A DNA stretch of 64,000 nucleotides, taken from NCBI RefSeq assembly GCF_029227915.1, contig NC_079879.1, forward strand, positions 9,672,001 through 9,736,000, in the 5' to 3' direction. The notes under the pieces were generated by a model that was not told the DNA's origin, did not search any database, and saw only the letters and a program-made list of their open reading frames with translations. Of this stretch, positions 1-11,932 are shown one piece after another. Position 1 is the first letter of the stretch; each line of letters starts with the position of its first letter. Source of the stretch: Hydractinia symbiolongicarpus (taxonomy: Eukaryota; Cnidaria; Hydrozoa; Anthoathecata; Hydractiniidae). The position numbers and the translations under genes were made by a program.

Positions 1-85
1 TGTTTTAAATTTTACTGGTTATATAGGCATAATCGGAATCAAGGTGTATTATTCTATCCGTTTTTCTACTTAGGTTAGAAAGACA

Positions 86-520
86 ATGCCAAAAGTAAAA
101 AGAAGTAAAAAGCCTCCTCCAGATGGGTGGGAATTAATTGAACCAACTTTAGATGAGTTAGATCAAAAATTGAGAGAAGCCGAACAGGATCCGCATGAAG
201 GTAAAAGAAAGGTGGAAGCATTGTGGCCAATTTTCCGATTACATCACCAAAAATCTCGATATATTTATGATTTATTTTATAAGAGAAAAGTTATCTCCAG
301 AGAGCTTTATGATTATTGTTTAAAAGAAAACATTGCCGATGGAAATTTAATTGCAAAGTGGAAAAAACAAGGTTACGAAAATTTGTGTTGTTTGCGCTGT
401 ATACAACCACGAGATACAAACTTTGGAACTAATTGTATTTGCAGAGTTCCAAAAAGTAAATTAGAAGAGGGTCGTGTGGTGGAGTGTATTCATTGTGGGT
501 GCAGAGGTTGTTCTGGCTAA
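86..520 (+). CDS. BUD31: BUD31 homolog, spliceosome component (G10 family)
   Basis: A 144-residue protein, the usual length for the BUD31/G10 family, is encoded in one uninterrupted frame. It opens with the basic [20 protein letters not shown] block and ends in the cysteine-rich zinc-cluster region (CCLRC near residue 101, then CIC and [11 protein letters not shown] at the very end). BUD31 is a nuclear component of the activated spliceosome, where it is structural rather than catalytic. The coding region has no intron. A pyrimidine-rich stretch ending in AG (around 64-74) lies just before the ATG and looks like a 3' splice site, so a 5' UTR intron or spliced-leader addition is possible. Identification is by recognised family sequence and is very secure. 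Confidence 0.97.
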   Translation: MPKVKRSKKPPPDGWELIEPTLDELDQKLREAEQDPHEGKRKVEALWPIFRLHHQKSRYIYDLFYKRKVISRELYDYCLKENIADGNLIAKWKKQGYENLCCLRCIQPRDTNFGTNCICRVPKSKLEEGRVVECIHCGCRGCSG

Positions 521-1224
521 TTGCAAAAAAACAAGGAAAATAAACTGGAAACTGAATCGCAATTTTATTTCTGGTGATAATTTTTAACATCTTGTTAATG
601 ATAAAAGAAATGACTTGTGCATATTTTGTATGGACAATGTAACAAAGACAATTTTTTTAAGAATATATTGTGCTTGGCGTGTCAAAAATTTGTTTATTTA
701 AGCAATTAAGATTTCACAATATTAATTATCTGACTTATTTCCATGATGAGTTAATATCTGGTGTTTTATGGGTTTACTGTTTTGCTTTATTAAAGTGCAA
801 TGAATTTAGAAAGCTAATAAAAAAACCCACCATGTTTTTAAGTCTTTGATGCTTTAGGACCTGATTAAAATCTAAATCATAAATTCATTTATTATTTACT
901 TATCAATGCTTCATAACTTTCTGCAACATATTGTTTGTCAGAAATAGTACAAGGACTAATTTTTTGAATATATATAAAGAAATTAAACATCAGGGTTGTG
1001 TTTTTTCTTTGTATGTTGATGCCACCTTATGTTTTATTCCGTAATGTTTATTACCATAAAAGTCTAAAATAAACCAGCTGTATCAGAAACTATACTGCAA
1101 GAGAAAAACAAGGGTGAGGGGGGGGGGGGGGGGGGGTGTTTATAAAAACTTGAACTTATAACTGTTTCTTTGTGAATAGAAATTGTCATATCAAAATTTA
1201 TCCCATATACGTTCATTTTGGATA
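521..1224. other. BUD31 3' flank and intergenic DNA with a G19 tract
   Basis: No coding signal was seen. AATAAA-like polyadenylation signals occur near 540 and 815. A run of 19 consecutive G at 1118-1136 stands out in an otherwise AT-rich stretch about 90 bases before the GATD3 start codon. Confidence 0.6.
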
Positions 1225-4200
1225 ATGTTCTCAAGATTGCAAACTCTCACAAGATTAACACTAACACACAACTTAAAAAGATTTATTGCCATGAAAAATA
1301 ATGCTGTTGTAGCTGTAGTAAGTGTATACTATATTTTGTTTATTTGTTCTTTTGAATCACCCTGTCGTTATTTTTTTGTCTTTGTTAGGTCCAATTTATT
1401 TTACTTATCAACATTGTTATATTTCAGATTAATATGTTAGATAAATAGGGAAAAATCTAACACATATCTCTGAAACATAATGCCAATCACTGCTTTCAAT
1501 AAATCAATGCAGAAAATTTTATGGCAACATGCAAAAATTCCTGCCAATTGCAATTAGAAGCTGTCCAGAAACAACAGAGCAATTTTTATTGTAAAATATA
1601 AAGCACGTGTACAAAAAATATCCAGCAGTTTTTATAGAAGAAAATAAGAATCAGTTTTAGTTTAGTTGCATATATAATCTAAATTTACTTCAAATAGGTT
1701 CTAGCTGGGTCTGGTGTTTATGATGGAAGTGAGGTACATGAAGCTTCTGCGTAAGTCTGCAAAAAGTATTTTCTTACAACAGGTATGCTTTTTAAACAGG
1801 AATGAATTAATTTAATTTGGGAAATATTATTTTAATTTAGTGTTATGGTCAATTTGAGTCGAAATGCCGCTGAGTACAAGATATATGCTCCAGACATAGC
1901 ACAAATGCATGTTATAAATCACACTAATGGTGAAGAAATGAGTGAAACTAGGTAATCTTTTTGATGCATTTGTTTGACATTTTGATTGATAGGTCTTATC
2001 AATATAAACAAGAAGAAAAGGTAGCAAAAGAATAACACAAGGGAAGAAAAATTCATGACTTTATCGTAACATATATCTCTTCCTAAACTGAAAATCTATT
2101 TCTTAAGTTTCTACTAAACACAATAATATCCTGATTGTCTGTTACATTTAATAGATACAACCTAATTCACAAAAAACTTAAATAAACTGTGAATGACCTG
2201 TGCTGAACGTGTAACATTTTGTAAACAAGATGTATAGGTGATGTGTCAGCTTGTAAGGTGTGTAGAAAAGTCCATAATGAACACTAAAGTATACAATAGA
2301 AAGATGTGTATAGATTGGTTAAGGACTTTAAAACTTTATAAAATGAAGTTTCTTTTATTTTGGTTTGTAAACTGGAATTTTTAAATCTTAACCCTGTTTA
2401 TATCATGTTTAGAAGAATGTAAAAATCACAAGGGAAACCAACTAGCCAAATGACCACAAAAGTGTAAAATTCTTATTCATAATTGTTTTTCTCTAAGGTC
2501 TAACCTACATAATAAACTCAAATAGCTTCAATATGGGTACAAGTTTTCTATTTGATTTTTTAGGGATAGCACAGGAATTTTATCAGTAGTAATAATCTTA
2601 TAAGTGATGCTTCCATCACATCACATCAAATTTTATACTTTGGAACACAACTATTACTTTATCAATTTTTCAAGAAGTGGAATATGAGAGGGTTGTATCA
2701 GTTTATCAGATTGGGTTTGAAAGGAGCTTCACAAAGATTTATATGAAATACATTTTCATCCACCCTACTTTTGTATTTATATACTAAATTTTTTTTTGTC
2801 ATGGTTGTAATAGCATGGTTGCAAATAGTTATTGGAATGCTCCAGATATTTTAGTTATTTTTGTACAAATTTTCTAGGAATGTTTTGGTTGAATCAGCAA
2901 GGATTGCAAGAGGAGCTATTAAACCACTTACAGAACTGTCAGTATCAGATTTTGACGCTGTCATCTTTCCTGGTGGATTTGGTGCTGCAAAAAATTTGTA
3001 TGTATGAATAATTTTACTTGCATGCAATCTCAATTTTTCAACCTGAATAAATGCATCAGTTAACTTAACAATAGAGAAAACCATTGTAAACCTTTGTGCT
3101 TCAGTGTTAATTAGTTTTTGAAAAAATACATTGGATTGACAATATCTAGGCTTAACCTGATTGCAGTTGTTGATTATCAGGTTTTTGGGAGCATTGTGCG
3201 GGTATTAAGCACCATGTCAGCTTAAAAAATCATCTAAAATGTGTTAGTGATCTTTAAAACAAGTGAGTATTTTAAATTTAGCTTTTTTAATTTTCTGTTT
3301 TTTTCTTGCATTTTTTTATCAATAGATGTGATTTTGCAGTGAAGCAGGCAAATTGCACAGTCAACGATGAAGTGTCGAAAGTAATTGCTGATTTTCATTC
3401 TGCTAAAAAGCCTATAGGGTAGGTTGTAATAACTTACTTTAAATTTTGGTTTGCAAAAAATTCATTATTTTCATAATTATATCAGTGTATCACAATACCG
3501 TTTTGCATTGAATCTCCCTGCCAGTAAACAGTATATTTAGTTGGTGTTGTGGAAAAATATGTTTCGCAAGAAATTTTTTTTGCAATATCAATGTAAAAAA
3601 TAACTTTTCTTTGAAGAACATGATCAAGTCCATACTTTTTATTTTTTTTTATCTCTTTTGTAGTATGTGTTGTATTGCACCAGTGATTGCTGCTAAAGTA
3701 AGTTTTCATAAACTTAAATCAACATCATTTGCTTCAGAGTTATTTTTTTTACAGTGTGCAGCAGAATTCGTAGGAAAGCAGGTCTAATTGTTCTAATAGT
3801 ATGAATTGTTTTTTAGGTTTTGCCAGGCTGTGAAGTAACTTTAGGGATGGATGCTGAACAGGATGGAAAATACCCATATGCAGGTGCCACAGGTGCTGTT
3901 ACTGCAATGGGATCAAAACATATTAACAAGGAAGTATATGTATCCTTGTCATGTATATCTCTTTTGTTGTTACTTCCGAAATTTTTTCTCCTCTATTTTC
4001 GACCTCTAAAGGGATTAGAAAGGCATTTAAGATATCCATAATTCAAGATATCAAGTGGTTGTTTAGGAATGAAAAGGAGTCAGAGAACAGCGGAATTAAA
4101 TATGGAAGACACGAAACACTAGCCATATTAAGGGTTGAGTATTTTTGTTTTTATTATAGAGAATATAAGCAATAGTGTTTCGCAAATCCACGTCTTTAGT

Positions 4201-4441
4201 GTGAAGAGAATGTTTGGTTTCTAATATAGCAAATCATCTTGCTTTACAAAAAAATAGCAATTTTATCATACCCACTTGCTTTCTGAATTCTCCTTAACAT
4301 AAGTAATTTTTTTAGGAAGTACAGGTGGATGAGCAAAACAAACTTGTTACCACTCCTGCATTTATGTGTGAAACAAAAATACACGAAATCCATGATGGTG
4401 TAGGGGAAATGGTTAAAGCCGTCTTAAAGTTGATAGCTTGA
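1225..4441 (+). CDS. GATD3: ES1/GATD3 family protein, DJ-1/class I glutamine amidotransferase-like, predicted mitochondrial
   Basis: Eight exons join in frame with GT-AG introns: 1225-1317, 1698-1750, 1841-1951, 2878-2997, 3326-3418, 3664-3697, 3817-3933 and 4316-4441, giving 248 residues. The protein carries the ES1/elbB hallmarks: [12 protein letters not shown] near the N terminus, [33 protein letters not shown], then the nucleophile-elbow segment [12 protein letters not shown] with the candidate active-site cysteine at residue 159 or 160, PYAGATGAV, and TTPAFMCET. The first 26 residues are rich in Arg, Lys, Ser, Thr and Leu and lack acidic residues, which fits a mitochondrial targeting peptide. 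Vertebrate GATD3 is mitochondrial; its biochemical role is poorly known (bacterial ElbB has weak glyoxalase activity). An upstream in-frame ATG is absent in the open stretch, and the downstream Met at residue 23 is an alternative start without the presequence. Confidence 0.93.
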
Positions 4442-4935
4442 GGGAAATGTTTAAGTATTTATGAAAGACCTCCTTAAGGTACCATGGAGATATCAAGATT
4501 AGAAATGACAATGGGTGGGAAGGGTAGAAGTGTGTTTGTCACATTTTAGAGACATTTCTTACATTATGGTATGAACAAAGTGTTATCCAGTATTTATCAC
4601 TTGATATGTGTAAAAGTGAATATTAAATATAGTTTTGTTGTTTTCTTACATTTCAGTCTCTTGTTTGTTTGGTCTCTTAAAGTTTGGTATCTGGCAATAT
4701 TATGTTATGTTATGTCGCTATATATTATGTGGGGGGAATTGATTTATAAACGTGTTTTCAGTCTCAGTACCAATGCTTTGTGTCTTTCCCATGGACGAGT
4801 TGATAGAGTTATAGTACTTGTTCAATAGCTAACAGTTTTGCAACTCCGTTCTATGCAGATCAACTTTGCACGCTAACTAAATTGCAATTTTCTTATTACC
4901 TTTTATAGTTAAGTGTATTAAACAAATTTAAAGAA
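4442..4935. other. Intergenic DNA between GATD3 and the tetraspan gene
   Basis: This is the GATD3 3' UTR and spacer. A short open stretch at 4571-4828 has no recognisable domain and no splice support. Nothing else was seen. Confidence 0.5.
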
Positions 4936-7396
4936 ATGAGAGCTTACAGAAATGGGAAGTATTATGGTGTTTCATGTCTTGCTATGATTAGCATTACTCT
5001 GTTATGCGTGTCCATGACTAGCAAAAACTGGCTGTACAGTGTGTTAAAGAGAAGGTCGAACAACGAAGAATTTTTTGCAGGGAATAAAACGTTTGGTTTG
5101 TTTAGAGGTTGTCAATACAAACGTTATGGGCAGTTTGTTAACTATAGAATTCGTTGTTTTAATGGTAGGTGTCCATATTTTACCCTTATTTGTTTATTTT
5201 ATGCTCCTAATTACTTAAACTGCATAATCTGTTTATTATAATGCAGTTTCTTGATTAAAAACACAGGTTGTAATAAAAAGGGTTGTCACTCTGGCTGGAA
5301 AGACTGGAATAGTTTGAAGAGCTGTAAAAACATAAACTGGCTGTAAAAACTTGATAATATTTTTCCAGGGATCATTGTTTTGCTTTTCTTTAAACTAAAA
5401 TAAATACCTTTGCATTGAAATTAAATTGTGGTTCATAAGTTGTGTTTTCCATTTTTCTGTCTTTTTAAAGTTAGTGTGTAGTCTGTAGTGTTTTTTCTCT
5501 GGCAGAAATATTAGGTTGACTAAAAATGCATAATTTAATTTGTAGCAAGTTCACAATGTTCTTTCTATACTTTTATAAACAGAACAAGCGTTTAGCAACC
5601 TCAGCACATACATTGCACCATTTTTAGATTATCTAAGTCGTTTTAACTCTCAGAGCCAACTATGTTATATCATTGTCCACAGAAATGATTTTGTTTCGTT
5701 TAAGGAGATGTTAAAATAATTGTATATAAGTTCAACAATACTTTGTTTAAAATGTTTGAAAATTATTGCATTATATATTACACGCAACTTCTCCACCTAA
5801 ACTGAAAGTTGGATCTTGTGTATTTGAGTGTTGTCGCGTCACTAACATAATGTTGCAAAAGAAGTGATCACCCGTGTATGTGCAACCCTGCGTCCACTAA
5901 TATTTTTGAGTACTTTTCTTTTCGGTGACCGGTTTGATGGATACAGAAAAAATTCTTGTGAGAGACCAACCTGCTGAATTGGATTTCAAGATCTCATTTT
6001 CACTTAAATTGGACAGCATGTTTAATATTTAGTAGCAAATCAACTCGAAAAAAACCGTAAAGAAACAACCAGTCTGAACAAAGTATAATTTGACTTTTAT
6101 AAATTTTAAAATTTTGTTGATGAGTGTAATGGAAAATGATTTGGACAAACATTCCATAATTCAAGTAAAGAAGTTTGATTAAAACTGACCAAAACACGGT
6201 GCGTGGAAAATCGCAGAGAATTCTGTAAAAAACAAATTTTAATTCGAACTTCTAATCTTTCTTTTAGTATTTACTGAACTCAAAGCTATAGATTCAAGCA
6301 CACCTGCATATATTACAGTGAGTTGTATGTGCGGAAGTCTTGGTTGTCTCCTCATCGTCACGTATGTCGGTATATACATAGAAACTGTGAAATCACTTGT
6401 GGAGAGTTTAGTGATCAACCTCCTTTTGATACTCAACACGAGTGCATGTAAGTTTCAAAAAACTGTAATTTTTTATTACTGTGTTACCCACCTTTCTTTA
6501 AAAACACTGTCGTAGCTGTGATACATCAATCAAGCGCCATCCCTTCCCACCCTTTCTCTTGAATCAGCAGCCGTAGTAATGAATTATATTTCAATAACCG
6601 CCTATTGACAACAACTTTCAGTTAAAATGTTAAGTTTATCATTTTTTAAACTTTAATTTTGTTACCCTAGGGTACCTAATAATCATGTCCTATTCCTAAT
6701 TTTGGTGTTTTTTCTTAAGTCCTTTTTTTCTCGTCCACTATTTATTAAATTGTTGAGCTAGGCGAAAAATATATCTGGATACAAGATGTCTGACGAGAAG
6801 AATCAAGAACAATATTGCATGGCCTTGCCATGCCATTTAATTAAATAAAGCAACCAGTAGTGCTTTTCCTCGAACTATTCATACTTTCGGTTTCTTCCCT
6901 TCTGCAATTCTTTAAATTTTTTCTTATCCTTTTTATCAGCTGTTAGAAGCATATTGCATTTATTGACTTTCATAATAAGGATTTTCATAAAAAACCATTT
7001 GGAATAGCAAAAGAAGGTACGGTTGATTCTATGATGTTGCGATGCTTTATAAATGACGATAGCGTTTAAATAAACATGCAATTATGTGGAAAAACTTGAA
7101 TTGTCAAAAGAAAAAAGAAAAGGAAAAATTTGAAGAAATGCTCCCCTTTTTTAGGTGTGTGTGTTGATTCAAAGTATTACGGTATTAAATTATTGTGTTG
7201 TCGTAATGTACTGTGGTATCTTGCATTTATAACTTCTGCAGGTCTTTTGTGTAGAGTGCTCACTAGTCTTCTTTTCGTTTGTAGTATTGTTCGACTTCGT
7301 CGCACTGACCAGCTACAGTTATCTGTATCATACGAAACTGAAAAAAACGACTTTACAGAAAGAAGAAATTTTAGGCGGGTTTTCATCAAAAACTGA
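4936..7396 (+). CDS. Claudin/PMP22-superfamily-like four-transmembrane protein (complete copy)
   Basis: Three exons join in frame: 4936-5164, 6268-6447 and 7155-7396, giving 216 residues. Four hydrophobic segments are visible: YGVSCLAMISITLLCVSM in exon 1, ITVSCMCGSLGCLLIVTYVG and LVESLVINLLLIL in exon 2, and LWYLAFITSAGLLCRV with LLFVCSIV in exon 3. The first extracellular loop shows a claudin-superfamily arrangement: W at about residue 33, then FGLF, a Cys (FRGCQ) and a second Cys (IRCFN). The tail after the fourth segment is charged (RRTDQLQL to RRVFIKN). Such proteins act as junction or membrane-organising tetraspans; the exact subfamily cannot be told. Splice sites are GTAGGT/TTTTAG and GTAAGT/TTTTTTAG. 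Exons 2 and 3 are duplicated downstream. Confidence 0.72.
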
Positions 7397-9084
7397 ACTT
7401 GAACAATCTTTCTGGCTGTGCTCGTCAAGTCCGATCTTTATTGTTTTAAATATGATATACATATTAGTACTTTGCCGAACGCAAGCAAATAGGACAACGA
7501 GACGAGATGTATCAAACTCGAGTACATCATGGAAGAAGGGTGACAATATGAGATCGCCTATGATTTATTAAATTCGTTATTAAGAAAGAAGAAAACTTTT
7601 GCGAGTTAGTCAAACTTGGCGAAACATGGATTGTAATATAAAAACATTTTTGTGGAGGAAAATGGGTTTATTGTTTAAAACTGGAATGTCGCCATTCTAT
7701 CCTAAAAAACATATAAAAAGCTTTAAAATAATAATTACAGGGGAATTTTAGAACTTTGTGCCAAATCTCTCTCGCAAAAGTTACTTCTTTTAAGATTAGA
7801 ATAACATATATTAATAAATAAATTCATAATATATATGTATAAATATGTATATATTTGATATTTTATTACATTTAATCCCATTGATAACCATATACACTTA
7901 CTATTATTGTTATTATTTTTATTTTTTAGAACCTATATTATTTTTTTGTAATTAGGGTTTTGTTATTTTAAATATTTTTTTATATTCGTTTATAACTCAC
8001 GTTACTATTGTGCGTTAATTGAAAAATTTTGAGCATTCTCACTATGGCCAATTTCAGGAAATCTCAAACCACAATCTTGGACAAAAAAATGGGATAAATT
8101 CTGAAGGTTATCCCACAGGTTCCGACATGCGCATTTTAGACTTTAAAAAAATTTACGGTTAGGATTTTAGGTTATTAGGCTCGGAGTAGTATGCAGACAT
8201 ACGCATGGATCCATATGCCATCTTTCGTACACGTGTCTTAAAACACACCTGTTGAAGTGCGCATTTGCATCGTCTACACGTATGCAAAAGTGTTCCCTCC
8301 TCTGCAGCCTACCGGGTGCACAATTTTAATCTATATAAGTGGTTTGTTCATTTTAAAGAATAGGCAAAAAAATAGAGTTTCCTATTTATTTTTGTCCAAG
8401 ATTGTGGCTATATTTAATGGTCTTTGAAAAACCTTGTCATTATTCGACAAAGAACTTTCGCTCCAACTAAATTTACGGCATTAAAATTGGTCGTCAAACA
8501 ACTATACCATATTTACACTTGAACCGTAGTGTTTTGCTGTATTGTGGTTAGAACTTTACATAAAATTCAGGAAAAGATGAGGAAATCGTTGTGTCTTCCT
8601 TTTTATTTTCAACACGTATCATTTGCAGAATTCGATACTAGGTTTAAATGCATGAAAATGGACCAATACATTCACCACAGCGTGATAGTTGAAAGAGACA
8701 TTTTCATGCAATTCCGAAATTTTCTTTTCCCCAGATCTTATATACGATGAAAAAAATCCCGCCATAGTACCAGTAATATGATATTTTAGTTTAAGTGACG
8801 ATATTGTTGCTAAAAAATAAATATATGTGGTATTTATTGATTTATACAATGTAAAGTTGTTACATACCGTAATAATGTTGTTTAATGATCAATTTCTTCG
8901 AAAGAAATATCAATATCCTAACCAGTCTTGTCATTATTCTTATTTCTTTAACCTTATTAACCTGACATTCCAGTCTGATATTCTTAAAAAGCATATTCTT
9001 ATAAAACGTGTGGTGACATTAACGATGATGTCATTGTTTTGCGTGAATTACAATAATTTTAAGGGGTTATTTTTTTCTCTCGAG
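6267..9084. repeat. Tandem duplication, unit 1 (exons 2-3 of the tetraspan gene plus 3' flank)
   Basis: This 2818-base unit starts at the G of the exon 2 acceptor AG and ends with TTTTTTCTCTCGAG. It is followed immediately by a second, near-identical unit. It contains tetraspan exon 2, intron 2, exon 3 and about 1.7 kb of downstream AT-rich DNA without a recognised gene. Differences from unit 2 are scattered single substitutions and a few short indels, so the duplication is recent. Confidence 0.97.
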
Positions 9085-11932
9085 GTATTTACTGAACTTA
9101 AAGCTATAGACTCAAGCACACCTGCATATATTACAGTGAGTTGTATGTGCGGAAGTCTTGGTTGTCTCCTCATCGTCACGTATGTCGGTATATACATAGA
9201 AACTGTGAAATCACTTGTGGAGAGTTTAGTGATCAATCTCCTTTTGATACTCAACACGAGTGCATGTAAGTTTCAAAAAACTGTAATTTTTTATTACTGT
9301 GTTACCCACCTTTCTTTAAAAAGACTGTCGTAGCTGTGATACATCAATCAAGCGCCATCCCTTCCCACCCTTTCTCTTGAATCAGCAGCCGTAGTAATGA
9401 ATTATATTTCAATAACCGCCTATTGACAACAACTTTCAGTTAAAATGTTAAGTTTATCATTTTTTAAACTTTACTTTTGTTACCCTAGGGTACCTAATAA
9501 TCATGTCCTATTCCTAATTTTGGTGTTTTTTCTTAAGTCCTTTTTTTCTCGTCCACCATTTATTAAATTGTTGAGATAGGCGAAAAATATATCTGGATGC
9601 AAGATGTCTGACGAGAAGAATCAAGAACAATATTGCATGGCCTTGCCATGTCATTTAATTAAATAAAGCAACCAGTAGTGCTTTTCCTCAAAAACTATTC
9701 ATACTTTCGGTTTTTTCCCTTCTGCAATTCTTTAAATTTTTTCTTATCCTTTTTATCAGCTGTTAGAAGCATATTGCATTTATTGACTTTCATAATAAAA
9801 ATTTTCATAAAAAACCATTTGGAATATCAAAAGAAGGTACGGTTGATTCTATGATGTTGCGATGCTTTATTATAAATGACGATAGCGTTAAATAAACATG
9901 CAATTATGTGGAAAAACTTGAATTGTCAAAAGAAAAAAGAAAAGAAAAAATTTGAAGAAATGCTCCCCTTTTTTAGGTGTGTGTGTTGATTCAAAGTATT
10001 ACGGTATTAAATTATTGTGTTGTCGTAATGTACTGTGGTATATTGTATTTATAACTTCTGCAGGTCTTTTGTGTAGAGTGCTCACTAGTCTTCTTTTCGT
10101 TTGTAGTATTATTCGACTTCGTCGCACTGACCAGCTACAGTTATCTGTATCATACGAAACTGAAAAAAACGACTTTACAGAAAGAAGAAATTTTAGGCGG
10201 GTTTTCATCAAAAACTGAACTTGAACAATCTTTCTGGCTGTGCTCGTCAAGTCCGATCTTTATTGTTTTAAATATGATATACATATTAGTACTTTGCCGA
10301 ACGCAAGCAAATAGGACAACGAGACGAGATGTATCAAACTCGAGTACATCATGGAAGAAGGGTGACAATATGAGATCGCCTATGATTTATTAAAGTCGTT
10401 ATTAAGAAAGAAGAAAACTTTTGCGAGTTGGTCAAACTTGGCGAAACATGGATTGTAATATAAAAACATTTTTGTGGAGGAAAATGGGTTTATTGTTTAA
10501 AACTGGAATGTCGCCATTCTATCCTAAAAAACATATAAAAAGCTTTAAAATAATAATTACAGGGGAATTTTAGAACTTTGTGCCAAATCTCTCTCGCAAA
10601 AGTTACTTCTTTTGAGATTAGAATAACATATATTAATAAATAAATTCATAATATATATGTATAAATATGTATATATTTGATATTTTATTACATTTAATCC
10701 CATTGATAACCATATACACTTACTATTATTGTTATTATTTTTATTTTTTAGAACCTATATTATTTTTTTGTAATTAGGGTTTTGTTATTTTAAATATTTT
10801 TTTATATTCGTTTATAACTCACGTTCCTATTGTGCGTTACTTGAAAAATTTTGAGCATTCTCACTATGGCCAATTTCAGGAAATCTCAAACCACAATCTT
10901 GACAAAAAAATGGGATAAATTCTGAAGGTTATCCCACAGGTTCCGACATGCGCATTTTAGAGTTTAAAAAATTTACGGTTAGGATTTTAGGTTGTTAGGC
11001 TCGGAGTAGTATGCAGACATAAGCATGGATCCATATGCCATCTTTCATAGCGTACACGTATCTTAAAACACACCTGTTGAAGTGCGCATTTGCATCGTCT
11101 ACACGTATGCAAAAGTGTTCCCTCCCCTGCAGCCTACCGGGTGCACAATTTTAATCTATATAAGTGGTTTGTTCATTTTAAAGAATAGACAAAAAAATAG
11201 AGTTTTCTATTTATTTTTGTCCAAGATTGTAGCTATATTTAATGCTCTTTAAAAAGCCCTTGTCATTTATTCCACTAATAGATTTTAAGTTTACGTTATT
11301 CGACAAAGAACTTCTTCCGTGCCAACTAAATTTACGGCATTAAAATTGGTCGTCAAACAACTATACCATATTTTCACTTGAACCGTAGTGTATTGTGGTT
11401 AGAACTTTACATAAAATTCAGGAACAGATGAGGAAATCGTTGTGTCTTCCTTTTTATTTTCAACACGTATCATTTGCACAATTCGATACTAGCTTTAAAT
11501 GCATGAAAATGCACCAATACATTCACCACAGCGTAGTAGTTAAAAAGACATTTTCATGCAATTCCGAAATTTTCCTTCCCCCAGATCTTATATACGATGA
11601 AAAAAATCCCGCCATAGTACCAGTAATATGATATTTTAGTTTAAGTGACGATATTGTTGCTAAATATAAATATATGTGGTATTTATTGGTTTATACAATG
11701 TAAAGTTGTTACATACCGTAATAATGTTGTTTAATGATCAATTTCTTCGAAAGAATATCAATATCCTAACCAGTCTTGTCATTATTCTTATTTCTATAAC
11801 CTTATTAACCTGACATTCCAGTCTGATATTCTTAAAAAGCATATTCTTATAAAACGTGTGGTGACATTAACGATGATGTCATTGTTTTGCGTGAATTACA
11901 ATAATTTTAAGGGGTTATTTTTTTCTCTCGAG
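9085..11932. repeat. Tandem duplication, unit 2
   Basis: Unit 2 is 2848 bases long and begins with GTATTTACTGAAC, fused directly to the CTCGAG end of unit 1. It ends with the same CTCTCGAG, after which unique sequence (AAGTGGATC) resumes. Order and orientation match unit 1 throughout. Indels include an extra segment near 11270-11300 that unit 1 lacks. Confidence 0.97.
9086..10218 (+). pseudogene. Partial second copy of the tetraspan gene (exons 2 and 3 only)
   Basis: Exon 2' (9086-9265) and exon 3' (9977-10218) are open and keep their donor (GTAAGT) and internal acceptor (TTTTTTAG). No copy of exon 1 lies in the unit. The breakpoint replaced the exon 2 acceptor context: TTTTAG/TATTT became CTCGAG/GTATTT. 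Splicing exon 1 to this AG would insert one G and give a stop within five codons. Compared with the original, exon 2' has only silent changes noted (CTC/CTT, GAT/GAC, AAC/AAT), whereas exon 3' has three conservative replacements (L to I, A to V, V to I). It may be a decaying partial copy, or exon 3' may serve as an alternative last exon because its splice phase matches exon 2. Confidence 0.75.

Noticed and set aside
7177-7546. Minus-strand open frames opposite tetraspan exon 3 (repeated at 9999-10368)
   Set aside because: They are antisense shadows of the duplicated exon; duplication explains why they occur twice.
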